64,000 nucleotides of DNA from Loxodes magnus (taxonomy: Eukaryota > Ciliophora > Karyorelictea > Loxodida > Loxodidae), in NCBI GenBank assembly GCA_946699065.1, contig CAMPDV010000849.1, forward strand, positions 62,001 to 126,000. The letters run 5' to 3'. A program made the position numbers and the translations under genes. The notes under the pieces were generated by a model that made no database searches, was not told where the DNA came from, and saw nothing but the letters and a program-made list of their open reading frames with translations. This document shows, one piece after another, positions 50,138-62,769 of this stretch. Each line of letters begins with the position of its first letter. Positions within the stretch are counted from its first letter, which is position 1.

Positions 50138-50494
50138 ATGGTGGAAGGTTTCAAATCTGGCTTCTATACCGCCTCTTCCTAAGCCAAAAAGGAAGGGAGG
50201 AAGCAGGAAATCACTTCTTAACAGTCATTCTTCTCATAACCCTAATCCTTTTCTTCTTAATAACCTGGAATCTAACAAGTGGAACAGAAGCAAACCTCAA
50301 AGACAACCCACACGGAAACACCAGTCTCAGCTGAGAAACCGAGGAAGCAGATGAAGTTTGCTCTCCACCAGGAGATATCTGAGTTCAAACCTTCTGGTCA
50401 GATGGGCATGGAATAGCTCATCCAAGTGGCATCAAGTGCGAGATTACTCGCAATGCAGCATACACTGCACCAGATTACCTACTAGTTTGACTGA
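50138..50494 (+). CDS. Short LINE-ORF1-like ORF, 118 aa, right-arm copy
   Basis: ATG 50138-50140 after an A-run, TGA 50492-50494. It begins MVEGFKSGFYTASSQAKKEG and ends QITYQFD. Differences from the left-arm copy are mostly silent or mild (S/P, A/T, L/Q, E/V, K/N), none a stop, although this DNA is as old as the arm duplication. Followed tail to tail by a minus-strand SINE. What it does is unknown; similarity of its first residues to ORF1 of the LINEs suggests a retroelement origin. Confidence 0.65.
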
Positions 50495-50531
50495 CGCGGC
50501 CGACATCTATTTTATACTATAAAATAAATTG

Positions 50532-50880
50532 ATTTTATACTTAAATTAATTAATTAATTTTAAACTAAAAGAGTTTTTGGACTGCAACTTCTTGCAGCTT
50601 AGCGACCCCAACACTTCCTTCATGGGATAACGGGGATATCCTATTGCTTTCGAAAAGCAGCTGCTAGGGAGCTCCATCTCTATGGGCAGCCAGGCTTCAA
50701 GCCCCTACCAGGAGTGGATAATCAAAAGGAAGGCGTTCCCTTCCAAAGGTTGACTTTGACCAGGGACTTTCTCAGCGACAGGAAAGGAACTTGTTCCTAG
50801 CCATAAAACCAGAAAGTATGATTCAGAAGGTCAATCTCAACTCCCACCATCTTTTTAATTATATTTTATACTTAAATTAA
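50532..50880 (-). mobile_element. Structured SINE-like element, copy 4, with 18-bp target duplication
   Basis: Body 50563-50851 on the minus strand; direct repeats ATTTTATACTTAAATTAA at 50532-50549 and 50863-50880. Mirror copy of copy 3. Its 3' stem reads CTGCAA/TTGCAG, one pair longer than in copy 3, and the CTGCC stem has one C-A mismatch where copy 3 has C-G. Confidence 0.85.
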
Positions 50881-53800
50881 ATTTTATAGTTAACTATTTC
50901 TGTTATTATGAAAGCTCTTTCCTTAATTAATTTCTTTATTGTATAATTTTATATAAAATATTGGATAGTTATTTTTCTTCTTAATTTATTTTAATTTTAA
51001 ATAAATTATTAAGTTTAGATAGAAAATAAATAATTAAAATTATAAATAGCTTTTATTGGACAATTTATTAAAGAGATATTCTTAGATTTTAGTGACTCTT
51101 TTTCATTAAAAATTTACTTTTTAATAAATTTTTAGTTTCTAATATTTTGAGTAAATCTCAAACTTCCTTTTTAATAAAAGTATTTTGAAAAAATCTAAAA
51201 AAATAAAAATAAAAAAAGAAAAAAATCTAAATATTAAGGATTTGCTTTTCTAATTTCTAGATGGATAGCTTATTTAAACTTTTTTAACCAAAGTAATTTC
51301 TTTTATGATTTGTGTTTTATTAAATTGGCACTAATATTAAATATTTTAAACTTTTATCAATCACAAAACATGAGCAAGATTATTTTACACAACTAAGTAT
51401 TTAATAAAATTGATAATATAAAAATTTAATTTAAGTGTCTTATCTAACTATAATATCCAAGTAGTTAATACCTAAATAAATTTGTAATTAAATTTACTGT
51501 TTAGTACTATAAGAGAAATAAAAGACAAACAACTAAATTATAACTATATATTTATGATATAACTTAGAGTATCTTAAGTTAATAGTTATCTCATCATATA
51601 ACCTAAATTTTAATCAATTAAGGAAAACATAGTAGAAAATAATGATTTAGAACATAATTTTGCTTTTCTTAAGATATGAATGCTTATTAATAGAGATTTT
51701 ATGTTTCTTCATAATATACCAGTTTTAATTTAAATTATAATATATTATATGTGGAAGTCATATTAAACAAATAAGTTTTAGACGAAAAATTAAGAATCTA
51801 AAAAATTAAATTGCAAGTAACTTAATTTGGTCTAATATTTAATTAAATTTTCTTGTCTCCATTTATCCTTTTTTCAAGGATTTAATAAGCTATTTGTGAG
51901 TTAATTATTATAACTAAAAGTATAATTATGTGTTATAGAGAATCATAATAATAAGAATTGAAATTTAATAAAACTTTATTCTATTTAAAATGAAAAAATT
52001 TATTAGATAAACAGAAAGGAAAAAAAATAAAAAATCTGAAAATTCTAAAGATTTTTAATAACAAAGAGCTAAAATTTAAAAGAAATGCCTATTTATTTAT
52101 TGACTAAATAAAAATTATTTAGCTTAGTTTAATATCTCCAAAAAATAAAATAAAAGATCACTAGAGTATTTCTAAAATTATTTTTATTTTTCAAAACTAT
52201 TAATGTAAGAATTAATCCTTAGTTCGCAAGCTAAAATTATACAAATCCTGCTATGAATGTTTTGAATTAAATATAATTTTAAAAATATTAATCTTAAGTT
52301 TTTCTTTTTTATATCTATATTTATTAAGCTTAATTATGATTTTTAGAATCCAATAATATTATTTTATAATTTACTAATTTAAGTAAGTTATATATCTTCA
52401 TATCATTAAATTTATACAAAATAAGGTTATAAATACTCTTTGAAACTTTACATTGTCTTATAATTATAAAGTTAAATCCTTTGAATTATACATTTAGCTG
52501 ACTAATATTTCGAGTTAGTAACGTTATGATCATAATTATTCATCTAAGTAGCAAAGTTTTTACTAAATTTAAGTGTATTTTAACTTTATATAGTTATAAT
52601 TATATAGCTATTAGCTTTTATTAGAAATTAAGAAATACTTTTTCTATTAAGATACAATTGATTATAGAAGATTATAATATAGAGGAAAAAGCTAGTTAGG
52701 AGACATAAGTCAATTTATTACACTAAATTAATGTATTATGGTATATAACTTCTTTCAGTCTTAGGTTTGGAGGTTCTAAAATAAGATGGAATGAATTTTA
52801 ATATTTTATAATATTTAGCAATGAGATTAAAACTTTTTATATATCTTTTTATTTATTATTAAATAAATCTATTATGGATCTTAATTCATATATCAAATTA
52901 TTAATTATAAGTATTTTAGTAAATTGAAAGATGATATAGTGATATTAATATTAATTATTAAGGTGATAATATTAAATAAAGTGCTTTATATTAAACATAA
53001 ATTAATTCTTTATTTTAACATTTTGCTTCTTTTAAAGGATTGAAAATAGATTATGCTTATTATAGCTTAGTTATTATTTTAATTTTTTATATTTTAATTT
53101 AGTTTTTCTTTATTTTAAGCTATTTTTATTTAAAACTCCCTTATTCTAAATGATTGCTATAACACGAAAATAATTTACTTTTTAAAGCTAATTCCAGTTT
53201 ATCTTAGATCTTTCTCTATGCTTATAGATAATTAATTCATTTTCTCCTGAATATTCTTATACAAGATCAAAGAGTCAATTTAGCTTAATATTATTTATCT
53301 ATATCCTACTTTTAATTATCTCTATTATTCTAGCTTTCATTATTCTTATAACTTTTACACCTTATCAGTTAAAGTTTTTATTTTCTGTCTAATTTAAATA
53401 GTTTATTTATAATTATTTATTTATTAATTCTACTTCCAAGCTTTACAACTTTAAATTTTAAGCGCCAATATTCCTTATTAAAATTTAAATTTAATTAAAT
53501 CTTAAATCTCTTATCTAAAATTAAATTAGCTTAATAATTATAATATTCTACTATTTCTATTTATTACATTATCTTAATAATTATTAAGAGGCCCTAAATA
53601 CATAAAGAATATCTTATTTACTAAGAATTCTATTTAAGACCTAGATAGATTAAAGAGTAGGTATGCTTTGTAAGAATCTTAATAAAAATAATTATAGAAT
53701 AGCTTAAATATTTTTGGTGGTTAAAGAAATAAATAAATCTTAAATACTAATAGAAAAAGATTAAATGTATTTATATTAAAGCATTTATTTATCTATAGCA

Positions 53801-54816
53801 TTTTAATAACAATAGCTTAATTGAAAATTATTTTTGCTTTATTAGATTGATAAAATGAAAATAAATAAAAGCTTAGTTGGTTTAATTTATTTTAACTGCA
53901 AGAGAATATTAGATTTTATGAGCTTTTTCTGTTAAAGATTTGGCCAAAATACTTGATTTTTTGTGTTTAATGTTTCTTAATTATTGCCAAAAGTATTAAA
54001 ATAAAATTGAAAAACCTTGATTATTCATCGAGGAATTTTAGTTAAGGAAACAAGATTTTTAGAAAAGATTAAGGAGATTTCTAACGGCAGTTAGAGATTT
54101 AGATTAACTATAGCAGAATAAAAATTTGGCAGCAGTATAAAGTTTCATAAGAAGATTTTCTCAGTGCTGGTATAGAAATAGCTAGCCATATAAAAATATA
54201 CTAATGCTTTAATAAAAGTATATTAAACATTAAAGCAAAAAATTAAAAAAAGCTAGGTAATTAATAATGATAAGAATGTATGAGACACAATCTAGAAATT
54301 TCTTAAGGATTAACAAGAATTAATATTTAATTATTTTGGAGAATAAGAGTTGAAAATAATATTTTACTCTTAGAATTAAAAACTCTTTTTCAAAGTCGTA
54401 TCAATATGTTGAAGTAATAGAATTTTGACAGTTATTATTCTACTAGAATTTTCTAGTCAATTATATCATTGTAAAAAGTATGAAGCTTTTACAAATGAAA
54501 TCATTGTATATTATAATCAAGAAGCTGAATTTGTAATATATCTAAAATAAAAAAAATAAACTTATTAAGGTAAGGCATTTATATTCTTTTTTATGAAATG
54601 GCTAAAATAAATAATTATTTTCGCATATACTTTCATCTCTCAATGGTCTAAAAAAATTAATATCATTTACATTAGAGACTCATTAAAATAGATTATATTC
54701 GAACCTTGAATTCCAATTATGAACTAATTAAATTTCCATTTTAGCAAATTTAATTTGTTTTATTCATCTAAAATTAAAGGTTTTAATTTATATTTTTATT
54801 AAAAATAATTAAAAAA

Positions 54817-54888
54817 AGGACAAGGTGGGAGTCGAACCCACGACCTCTGGATCTGCAATCAAATGCTCTACTATTGAGCTGCTTGTCC
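54817..54888 (-). tRNA. tRNA-Cys(GCA), right-arm copy, slightly decayed
   Basis: Acceptor GGACAAG/CTTGTCC is perfect and the T arm GTGGG/CCCAC is intact, but position 8 is C instead of T and the anticodon stem TTTGA/TCCAG has one mismatch; loop TTGCAGA, anticodon GCA. The left-arm copy has a sound anticodon stem but a weaker acceptor, so the two arms have decayed at different places. Function is uncertain. Confidence 0.8.
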
Positions 54889-55651
54889 CTTTATTATTCT
54901 TCGTAAGAAGATTGGATATTTTCTTCAAATAAATAAAATTTTTTTCTTCCTAAATTTTTATTAATTAATTTTAAAATAATTTTTAAATATGACTGGTTTT
55001 TTCAGCTATAAAAACATAAAATAGGGAAGAGTAACAACTGCTTTGATAAAATCTAATAAAAATATTTTTTCTTTTATTTAAATTATTTAAGTTTCTCACC
55101 TAACTTAGAGCTAAATCCCAAAACAAAAATTAATAATTATAAAACTTTAGAAATAATTTATCTTTAGAATAAAAATAATTTTATGATTTATAATTTTTTT
55201 TAATTGTAACATTTTTAGAAAAACATTTAAAAATTATTTTTCAGAAAGAACTAGTTTGTTTATGTAAATACTAAGCTTTATTTTAAGAAATTATATAAAA
55301 TATTTAAATTTTTGTATTTAATAGTTTCTTCTTTAAATGTTTATTATTCTTCGCATTAGTTTATATTATTTTATTTTTTATTTTAGTTTTCAAAATAATT
55401 AAGATTTAAGCTTTAAAATATATGAATATTCTTATTAATAAAATATAAAAAATAAAATTAAAATTTTATTAATTTTTATGCTTAAAATAATATAATTTAG
55501 GCATTGGTTGTATATATTTTCTTATATTACTAGTTATTTTCTTTCTTTATATATATAATTTTTTTAAATAATTAAAGATTTTATGTTTCTTTTCTTTGGC
55601 TTATTTAAATATAAAGACTAATATAATAGCAATTTGATAAAAATTAATAAT

Positions 55652-56502
55652 AATAATAATAATATACTTAAAGTTAGTAGAGTTTTGCATTCTCTGGAAT
55701 TGCAACCAGTTCCTGCGGACAGTTTTTTTAACGTGGGTGTGATCCACGACCTTTTTATTAAGTGGAAGGTTACCACTGTAACCGTTCAAGTGGTCTTGCA
55801 AAAAGCTTTTATTTGTAGATCCCTGTTGGAGTTATTCATAGTTTATTGAGTTGTCTCCATGTTCTTTTCTGCTCTTATTCGTTTATTTTCTTTCATTATC
55901 AACAGTTTTTTAAAATATGTTGATTTGATTTGCAACATCAACAAAGTTTGTATTATTGTCTTTATTTCGTTCTTTTTTATGATAATTTATTTTCTATATT
56001 TTCTAATCTTTTAATGAAACTTGTAGCAATCATTTCTTTTTCTGGATTCAATTCTGTTTTTAATTCTATTGGTATTTTTTCTATTTCCATTTTTGTGTCG
56101 TATTTAAAATTTTATTATGATTAAGTTCAGAGTTATTCTTCCGTTATTAATTTGCTACAAATAAGTTATCTTCTAAGTATTAGTAATTCGTTGTTCTAAT
56201 CTTCTATGTTACTCATTAGTTCCCGTATTTTTTCGCCTAAGTTGTAAGTTGTTTCTTCATAATTTGAGATTACTTTTTACATTTGGTCTAATTAAATTTA
56301 AAGTTTTTGATTAGTTTCGTTTTTAGGTTAACTTATCTCTATTTATCCTACCATAACTTTACCTTCTGAAGAAGAGCTTGACTCCTCCTATTGTTATTAT
56401 TTTTTCTAAATTTCTTTTGCCGCTTTTCTCTTTAGGTTTCTAAGTTAATTTTTTGAGAGTCGAAGAGATTAATCCATTTTTTTTTTTTTTTTTTTTTTTT
56501 TT
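55652..56502 (-). mobile_element. LINE ORF1-only insertion found in one arm, with 15-bp target duplication
   Basis: Flanked by ATAAAAATTAATAAT at 55637-55651 and 56503-56517; the other arm has an empty site near 32400. On the minus strand it begins with a run of about 26 A directly before ATG (MDQSLRLSKNQ), then a Q/S/E-rich coiled coil and a knuckle near 55905-55945, C??CKSNQHILKNC, followed by ?Q?KKINEQEQKRT?RQL. TGA lies at 55938-55940, 55909-55911 and 55903-55905 where relatives have Trp or aromatic residues. One more TGA near 56130 may be a true stop. The 3' tail is an (ATT)n run. It inserted after the palindrome formed. Confidence 0.8.
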
Positions 56503-58082
56503 ATAAAAATTAATAATGATATTAAATTTATTATTTATTAAATATAACTTTAAATTGCTTCTTTTAATTGTATGTTTCATTTTATAATTTAAATAAAAAG
56601 TTTTTCTTTAATTCTTTGGTTTCTTTAATAAAGCTAAAAAATTATTTAATTTGTACCTATTAAATTTTAGTTTCTATTTAATTCTTAATTTTTTAAATAT
56701 CGACTATAATAATGACTAAACATTTCCTCTACACCATAGCATCTTTCGTTATCAAAGGCTTTATCTATTTTTTATATATCTTTTTAGTTATTCTTTTTGT
56801 AATTTCTCATAATAAGAATCAATTATAAAGTTAGATTTAATTTAATTTTATATATGATTATTAATTTTTAAATTAATTCTGTTTTTATTATCACCTATTT
56901 ATTTAGAATAAATCATCTAGATTATTATTTTTCTATTTTATTAATAGGTAGAGCTTTATACATTAATACTCAATCATTTATTTTAACCTTACACTCTATC
57001 ATTAATTTTAAAAAGTGAATCTCAAAGTTAAAAATTATTAAATCCTCAATTTTTCTACCAAATTTTACATATATAAATATTTTTTGATATTCTGGATTTT
57101 ATAATTACACTTCCATTTATTTAATAATAAAGAGACTCTTAATATGAAAATTAATAAATCTAGATACTTTATAAATAATGAAGAGTGATAAAGGCAAATA
57201 ATAATAAATAGTTTATTAAGCTAATTTAATAGTTCTAGCTTAATTAAACATTTTCTAGTATATTAAATTAGAGATTTAATATTAAACTTTAGAATATACA
57301 TTTATTTTTTATTTAGTTGCTTATTTATCAAATATTTGTTTAGTAAATTATAGTCAACACAATTTTTTTGATTTGATGAAACATAATAAAAAGAAATTTT
57401 ATTGATAATTTGGTTTAAATGATAAGAAGGTTGAAGATAATAATCTTTAATATTATTTCTAAGACTAAAAAACTAAGAATCAATTCATGATTTAGTTAAA
57501 CTGCAAACATTTCTAGAGAATAATTCTTTTATATATTCACTTAAAAATATTAATATAGGAATTTAATTAATTTGAATTAATTCTGGATAATTTTAAATGC
57601 AGGAAACAAAATAATTATAAGACTGCAAGAGATATAAATGCAACATTTTAAAATAAGAATCAGTTTTAAGGAAAACATCAAATTTAGCATTATATTAAAA
57701 CTACATAAGTGTTAGTGTTAAAATAAAATCTAATATATAAGAAATTTCTAAAAATATATTAATTAAATTAAGAAAGAAAAATTTATTATATTGTAATTGA
57801 TAAATATAAAAAGCATCTTAGAATTATATAATTGTTGCTTAAAGCTAAAATTATTTTTTAAAGTAGGAAAAGATAAATTTAAGCAGATATAAAATAAAAA
57901 ATCCTTTATTAAGATGGGCAAAATAGATTACAATGTGATGCTAGTAAAAAATTATTTTTATAGTATTTTATTTATTTTAATTTGAATATTTAACTAAATT
58001 CTTTTATTTAAATATGTTTATTTCCTCTTATTATATTCCAATTTCTCAAAAATTAAATTACATTCATTTTAATACTAAAATA

Positions 58083-58519
58083 GTTGGTTTATTACTAAGA
58101 ACAAAATAAGCAATTTACAAGTAAAAGGAGCATGATGAATTTAGTTTCTAAAATAATTAAATTTTTTTATCTGAAAGAAGTAGTTTTGACAATTATATAT
58201 GACAGCAACTATCTCCAGCTTATGTTTAAGTTTAAATTATATTATGCTAATAACGTCAAAGGAATTCCAAGAGTACGATTTTTAAAATGTATGAAATTAT
58301 TTCTAAGCAATTAGATAAGTTTCTAGTTGATTTAATTATCTAGATAATAAATTATCTTCGATTGATGATCTTGGAATGGGTTTGAAATAAATTTTTACGA
58401 AGATACATTTTATACTTATGACAGAACAAATTGGGAGAAAATAATAAACAGAATATTCCAGCTAAAGTCATAGAGTTTGTTATAGTAAGATGCAAAATGA
58501 GGAGCAGGCTATCATAAAA
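58083..58519 (+). other. Highly conserved, less AT-rich block in right arm
   Basis: Partner of 30391-30800. A frame from ATG 58132 (MMNLVSKIIKFFYLKE) is open past 58490 if TGA (58356-58361, 58497-58499) is read as Trp; it contains NFYEDTFYTYDRTNWEK. A second frame one base over is also open under the same code. The few differences between arms fall near the 3' end and do not clearly favour either frame. Function unknown. Confidence 0.4.
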
Positions 58520-61397
58520 CATTAAATATAATAATTAATAATTTCAGTATATAGCTATTATAAAAAATAAATAATTTAAATTAAATAAATAATTACATTT
58601 AGAAATAATCTTCTATATATAACTCTTTTATCAAACAAAGAAATAAAAAATAAAATTACAAATATTTCAATAATGGTTATTGCTTTAGAGGGTTAAATTT
58701 TCTCTTTATTTTTTGGATTTTTTAGCAATCAAAAGGTTTTTAAAAATATTTAATTTATTTGTAATTTTTTAATTTTTATTGATCTTAAATTTTCTATCTT
58801 TTATGAATTAAAAAGACTTATAAATTGTAGAATTATTATTTTAATTTTTGCAATTATTTAAATTTTTTAATTTTAATTTTAAATATTATTGAGAAAAAAT
58901 AAGTTTATAGATAATATTCTTTCTATCTCTTTTGAAATTTTCTTTGTCATATATACTAAGCATTATATTTTATCATTGCTAAAATACCAGTTCATTCTTA
59001 GGTAAAACTTATGATTCTAAAAGTAGATAAAGCCTAAAATCTTAATGAGTATCCAGATTTATATTTTTCACATTTTAAGTAATTAATATTAAATTCTAAA
59101 ATTAACATTGCAACCAAAATAAAATTTAGACTAATTATGCAATTATATTTATTTGCATAATATAAAAGCAAAAACCTTAATAAATAAAATAGAAAATTTA
59201 GTTAGAAATAATAATCTTTATAGTATACTTTTTGCTTTTAAAATATGTATAAACTCTTCTAGATACTTGTAATTAGTGAAGATATATAAATAATTATATA
59301 ATTATTAAAGAATAAATATTTAATTAAATTATAAAATGCTAGCATCATTAAGAGACATTTTGTAAGAAAGTTATTAAATACGTTTAAGCATGCTATTTTC
59401 TTAAATTTGAGGTGGAGATTTATCTAATTAGTCTGGCTAATAGTCAGAAATAAGAGTGTTAAACTGCCTAGGTCTTATAAATAAAAAAATATTATATTTA
59501 TATTTAAACAAACAGATCTCATCTATTTTAAGTCTACATTATTTAAATACAAACTTAAGAAAAATTTCTAATTAAAAGCATTAATCTAATGCAAAATGAA
59601 TTTATCTCTAAGTAAAATTAATTAAGAGTTTTATTTTTATTTAAAGAATAAAATCTTATTCAGAAATTAATTTACAATTAGATCCTAAAAATATGGAATT
59701 TATATATAATATTTAAAAGTTGAAGCTTAAATTCTATTATTCTTAATTAATAAATCTTGGAAAGCAATTTTTTAAACAAAAGCATGAAATAATTGGATTA
59801 AATTCTAATATGACACTGTTTAGTATAAAATGGATAATGATATACAAAGAGGTTCTTAAGAGATAATAAAGATGGTTTATTTTTATATTAAATTATAAAA
59901 CAAAATTATCAGCATATGATTGTTCCTTTATCATTTGGTAGGAGAAAGTTATCAGGCAAATTAAATTGTGAAACATTGTTTCTATAAGTAGATCAAGTAC
60001 AATATAAAAAATGGAATTATTAAAATTTAAAGCAAATAATTATATTTGTGGAAAGGATTATCACTTATAGAAATAATGTATTTTCCTCATAATAATTAGC
60101 AGTTTATTAATAAAGGAAGGCTTAAATTTACTCTAGTATGAGTATTATTTCAAAATGCTAGTTTCTATTTTATCTAATTTCATAATTTTAAATAATTATA
60201 TAAGTTTTATTCTAATATTAAGATAAAAATTAATAATTAAATATATTAAAGTTACCTTCTTTACAGCTTTATCTATTTTAAACACGGCTAAATGAGCTAA
60301 TAAAATCTTTACTTTAATAAAGATTCTAATTTTAATAAGTGTATTTTCCTCTCTAGCTAAAATAAATTAAAATTTAAACCAAATAATTTTAATTTATTTA
60401 TTTTAAAAAATAGAGTCAAGAATGCTTCTACTGCATAAGAAAATCATTATTTTCATACTTAGAGATTTAAATAAATACTCTATTTTTAAAGAAGATACAA
60501 ACTATCTCTAAAGATTTAGTTCTACTAGTTAAAATTTATTTCTAATTTTATGGATTATAAGATAATAAACTTTTGTCTCCATAGTCAGATGCAAGAAATA
60601 TTATAAATATACTACAATTTATCTTTTTAAATGACTAATATCATAAAAGTTTGGATTATTTTCCTATAGAAATAAAATAAAAATTAATTTATTTTATATG
60701 AAAGATAGTCAAGCAAAAATTAAATTTTATCATACTATTTCTCTCTTTTTATGAATTTAGTGGTATCTGGGATTTGATATTTGATAACTCTAAGCCTTAG
60801 TTTCTATTATACTAAATTTCATATTTTTAATAGAAGGAAATTTAAAATTTTACATTTATTCAAGCATTTTTATAAGTTAATTAATACAATTTTCAGGAAA
60901 TTATCTATAAATGGATTTTGGTTTTAGTGATAAAACAAGTTAAAATAAATTGAAAATTACTCAAGTTAGATAAATTAAATTAAATAATGTTCTCCTTTCA
61001 GCTTAATAAATTACTCAAGATAATATGAAATTAACAAAGCTAAACTAGTTATTAAAGTATGAGTGTTAGATTTAATTTGCTTCTTAAACTAATAACTACA
61101 TGATTAATTATTAAGCTAAAAGAATAAAATAAAATCTATTGCTAAGATATTGCTCATTAATAAAATTGCAAATGAGATTAATATCACAAATTGAGAGTAC
61201 TGAAGGCTAGTAGCAAATTAATATATTTTTAAAAGAATAAAATATTAATAAAACATCTTCTGGATTTAAATCTAAAGCTTTACATCACAATTTAAAGTTA
61301 TTAAATGTTTACAATATTTGGATATAACTCTTTATTATTAAAGTTCATGGAAACGATAATTTAGGCAATAATAAATTATTAGAGCTAAAATAATTTT

Positions 61398-61530
61398 TTA
61401 TAAAATACACCAGTGATAAGAACAAGAAATTAAATTAAATAGATTAAATTTGTATTTTATTATTTAAGTTTATGGCTATTAAAAGAGAAAATATAGATGA
61501 TATAAGTACTAAAGAAAAAATCTTAATAAA
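61398..61530 (+). promoter_or_regulatory. Conserved upstream block of zinc-finger gene F
   Basis: CCAGTGATAAGAACA, then ATG 61472 with codons for MAIKRENIDDISTKEK, carrying the same in-frame 12-nt insertion as unit C. The distance to the zinc-finger ATG is 435 nt (in frame), but TGA codons intervene. Confidence 0.45.
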
Positions 61531-61906
61531 AAGGATTTTCTGGTTTTATATAAATTTTAATAATTTAGATATAATATTAATATCAGGGCTTTAAAATAAG
61601 ATATAACTAGTTATTTGAAAAAAGTAATTAATTACATCTTTTTTTCTCTGAAAAAGTTAATATTTTAGATATAAACTTCTAAAAATTCTCAAGCAACTTT
61701 AATAAATTATCTTTCGCATTTAACTGAGTCATTTTAAACTACTTAATAAACCTTTTTAATTTTAGTAATTAAGTTAGTGAAAGTTAAATCAGCTTCTTTA
61801 ACTTAGTTATTGAAATAAATAAACTAGCCTATCCCTTAACACTTTAATTCAATTTAAAGAGTATCCTAATATTTATTAAGACTTACTTTTTCATTTTATA
61901 ATAAAA

Positions 61907-62764
61907 ATGTGCAAGGGTCTCTTCTAAGTTACGAGTCACGATAACTTTTCATACTTGAGCCACGTTTTCTTCAACAAGAGAGTCAGAGATGAAGCTTTAC
62001 CCAGTCTTATGCAAGATAATACTCTTAAAAAGGTAAATTTTATTATACAGTTAAAAACAATTCAAACTTAATCTACTGCTACTATATCGATCAATGAGTC
62101 AGTTACCTAAAATGTTCAAAACCAAATGCTGAATTAATAAATTTTGTCCATACATTAATAAGGGAACTAAAAAGAAGAGATTGCTTAATTTATTAAAGAG
62201 GATATTTTAAACATTCATAATTACCTACCTCAAGAAATAATAGAAAAAGCCAAGAATCAGGAATAGCCAGCGGAAGAAAATGAAAAAGAAAAAGAGTAGA
62301 ATGAAATGGCTTTAGAAGCATCTGATATAGAGTAAATGGATTTTTACTGCTAAATTTGCTAAAAGTAATATAAGAATAAAAAGACTTATAACTCTCATAT
62401 CTAAACTAAACACAATGATACCAAACCTTTTTAATGTGTCATTTGCTAAAAGAGTTTCAAAAGACAGGATTATCTATAAAAACACAAAGAAGCACATAAA
62501 TAAGACAAAGAAATTCCTTGCAACGAGTGTGATCAAAAATTTAAGTCGAAGCTCACTCATGAAAAACATGTTAAAACAGTACATAAAAAAATAATATGTG
62601 GAACTTGTCAGTGCTGTAATAAAGGATTCACTCGAATGGATTATTTAAAGAAGCATTTACAAAGAGGATAATAAAAATACAAATGTAACTATCAAGGATG
62701 CGGAAAGAAATTAGCAAGTAAATAATCGATGGAAAGACACAATGCGACAATGCACTAAGGTTGA
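61907..62764 (+). CDS. C2H2 zinc-finger protein, copy F (285 aa)
   Basis: ATG 61907 to TGA 62762-62764, 286 codons, TAA/TAG as Gln; same length as its mirror copy C. Linker before finger 1 is rich in K/E (AEENEKEKEQNEM). Fingers 1, 2, 3 and 5 keep all Cys/His ligands (CQIC, CVIC, CNEC, CNYQGC), and the fourth has one His. Downstream of TGA the conserved AAATATAGATTTTTTATTTTCGTTTAT stretch of other copies follows, likely 3' UTR. Confidence 0.92.
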
Positions 62765-62769
62765 AATAT

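Noticed and set aside
53870-54760. A long frame open on the plus strand in the right arm (and its mirror)
   Set aside because: With TAA and TAG as sense, frames of this length arise by chance in such AT-rich DNA. No motif was recognised and the arms are too similar to test selection.
55634-55849. Plus-strand ORFs at 55634-55849 and 55930-56124
   Set aside because: They lie antisense to the LINE ORF1, whose coiled coil and CCHC knuckle are clear on the minus strand.
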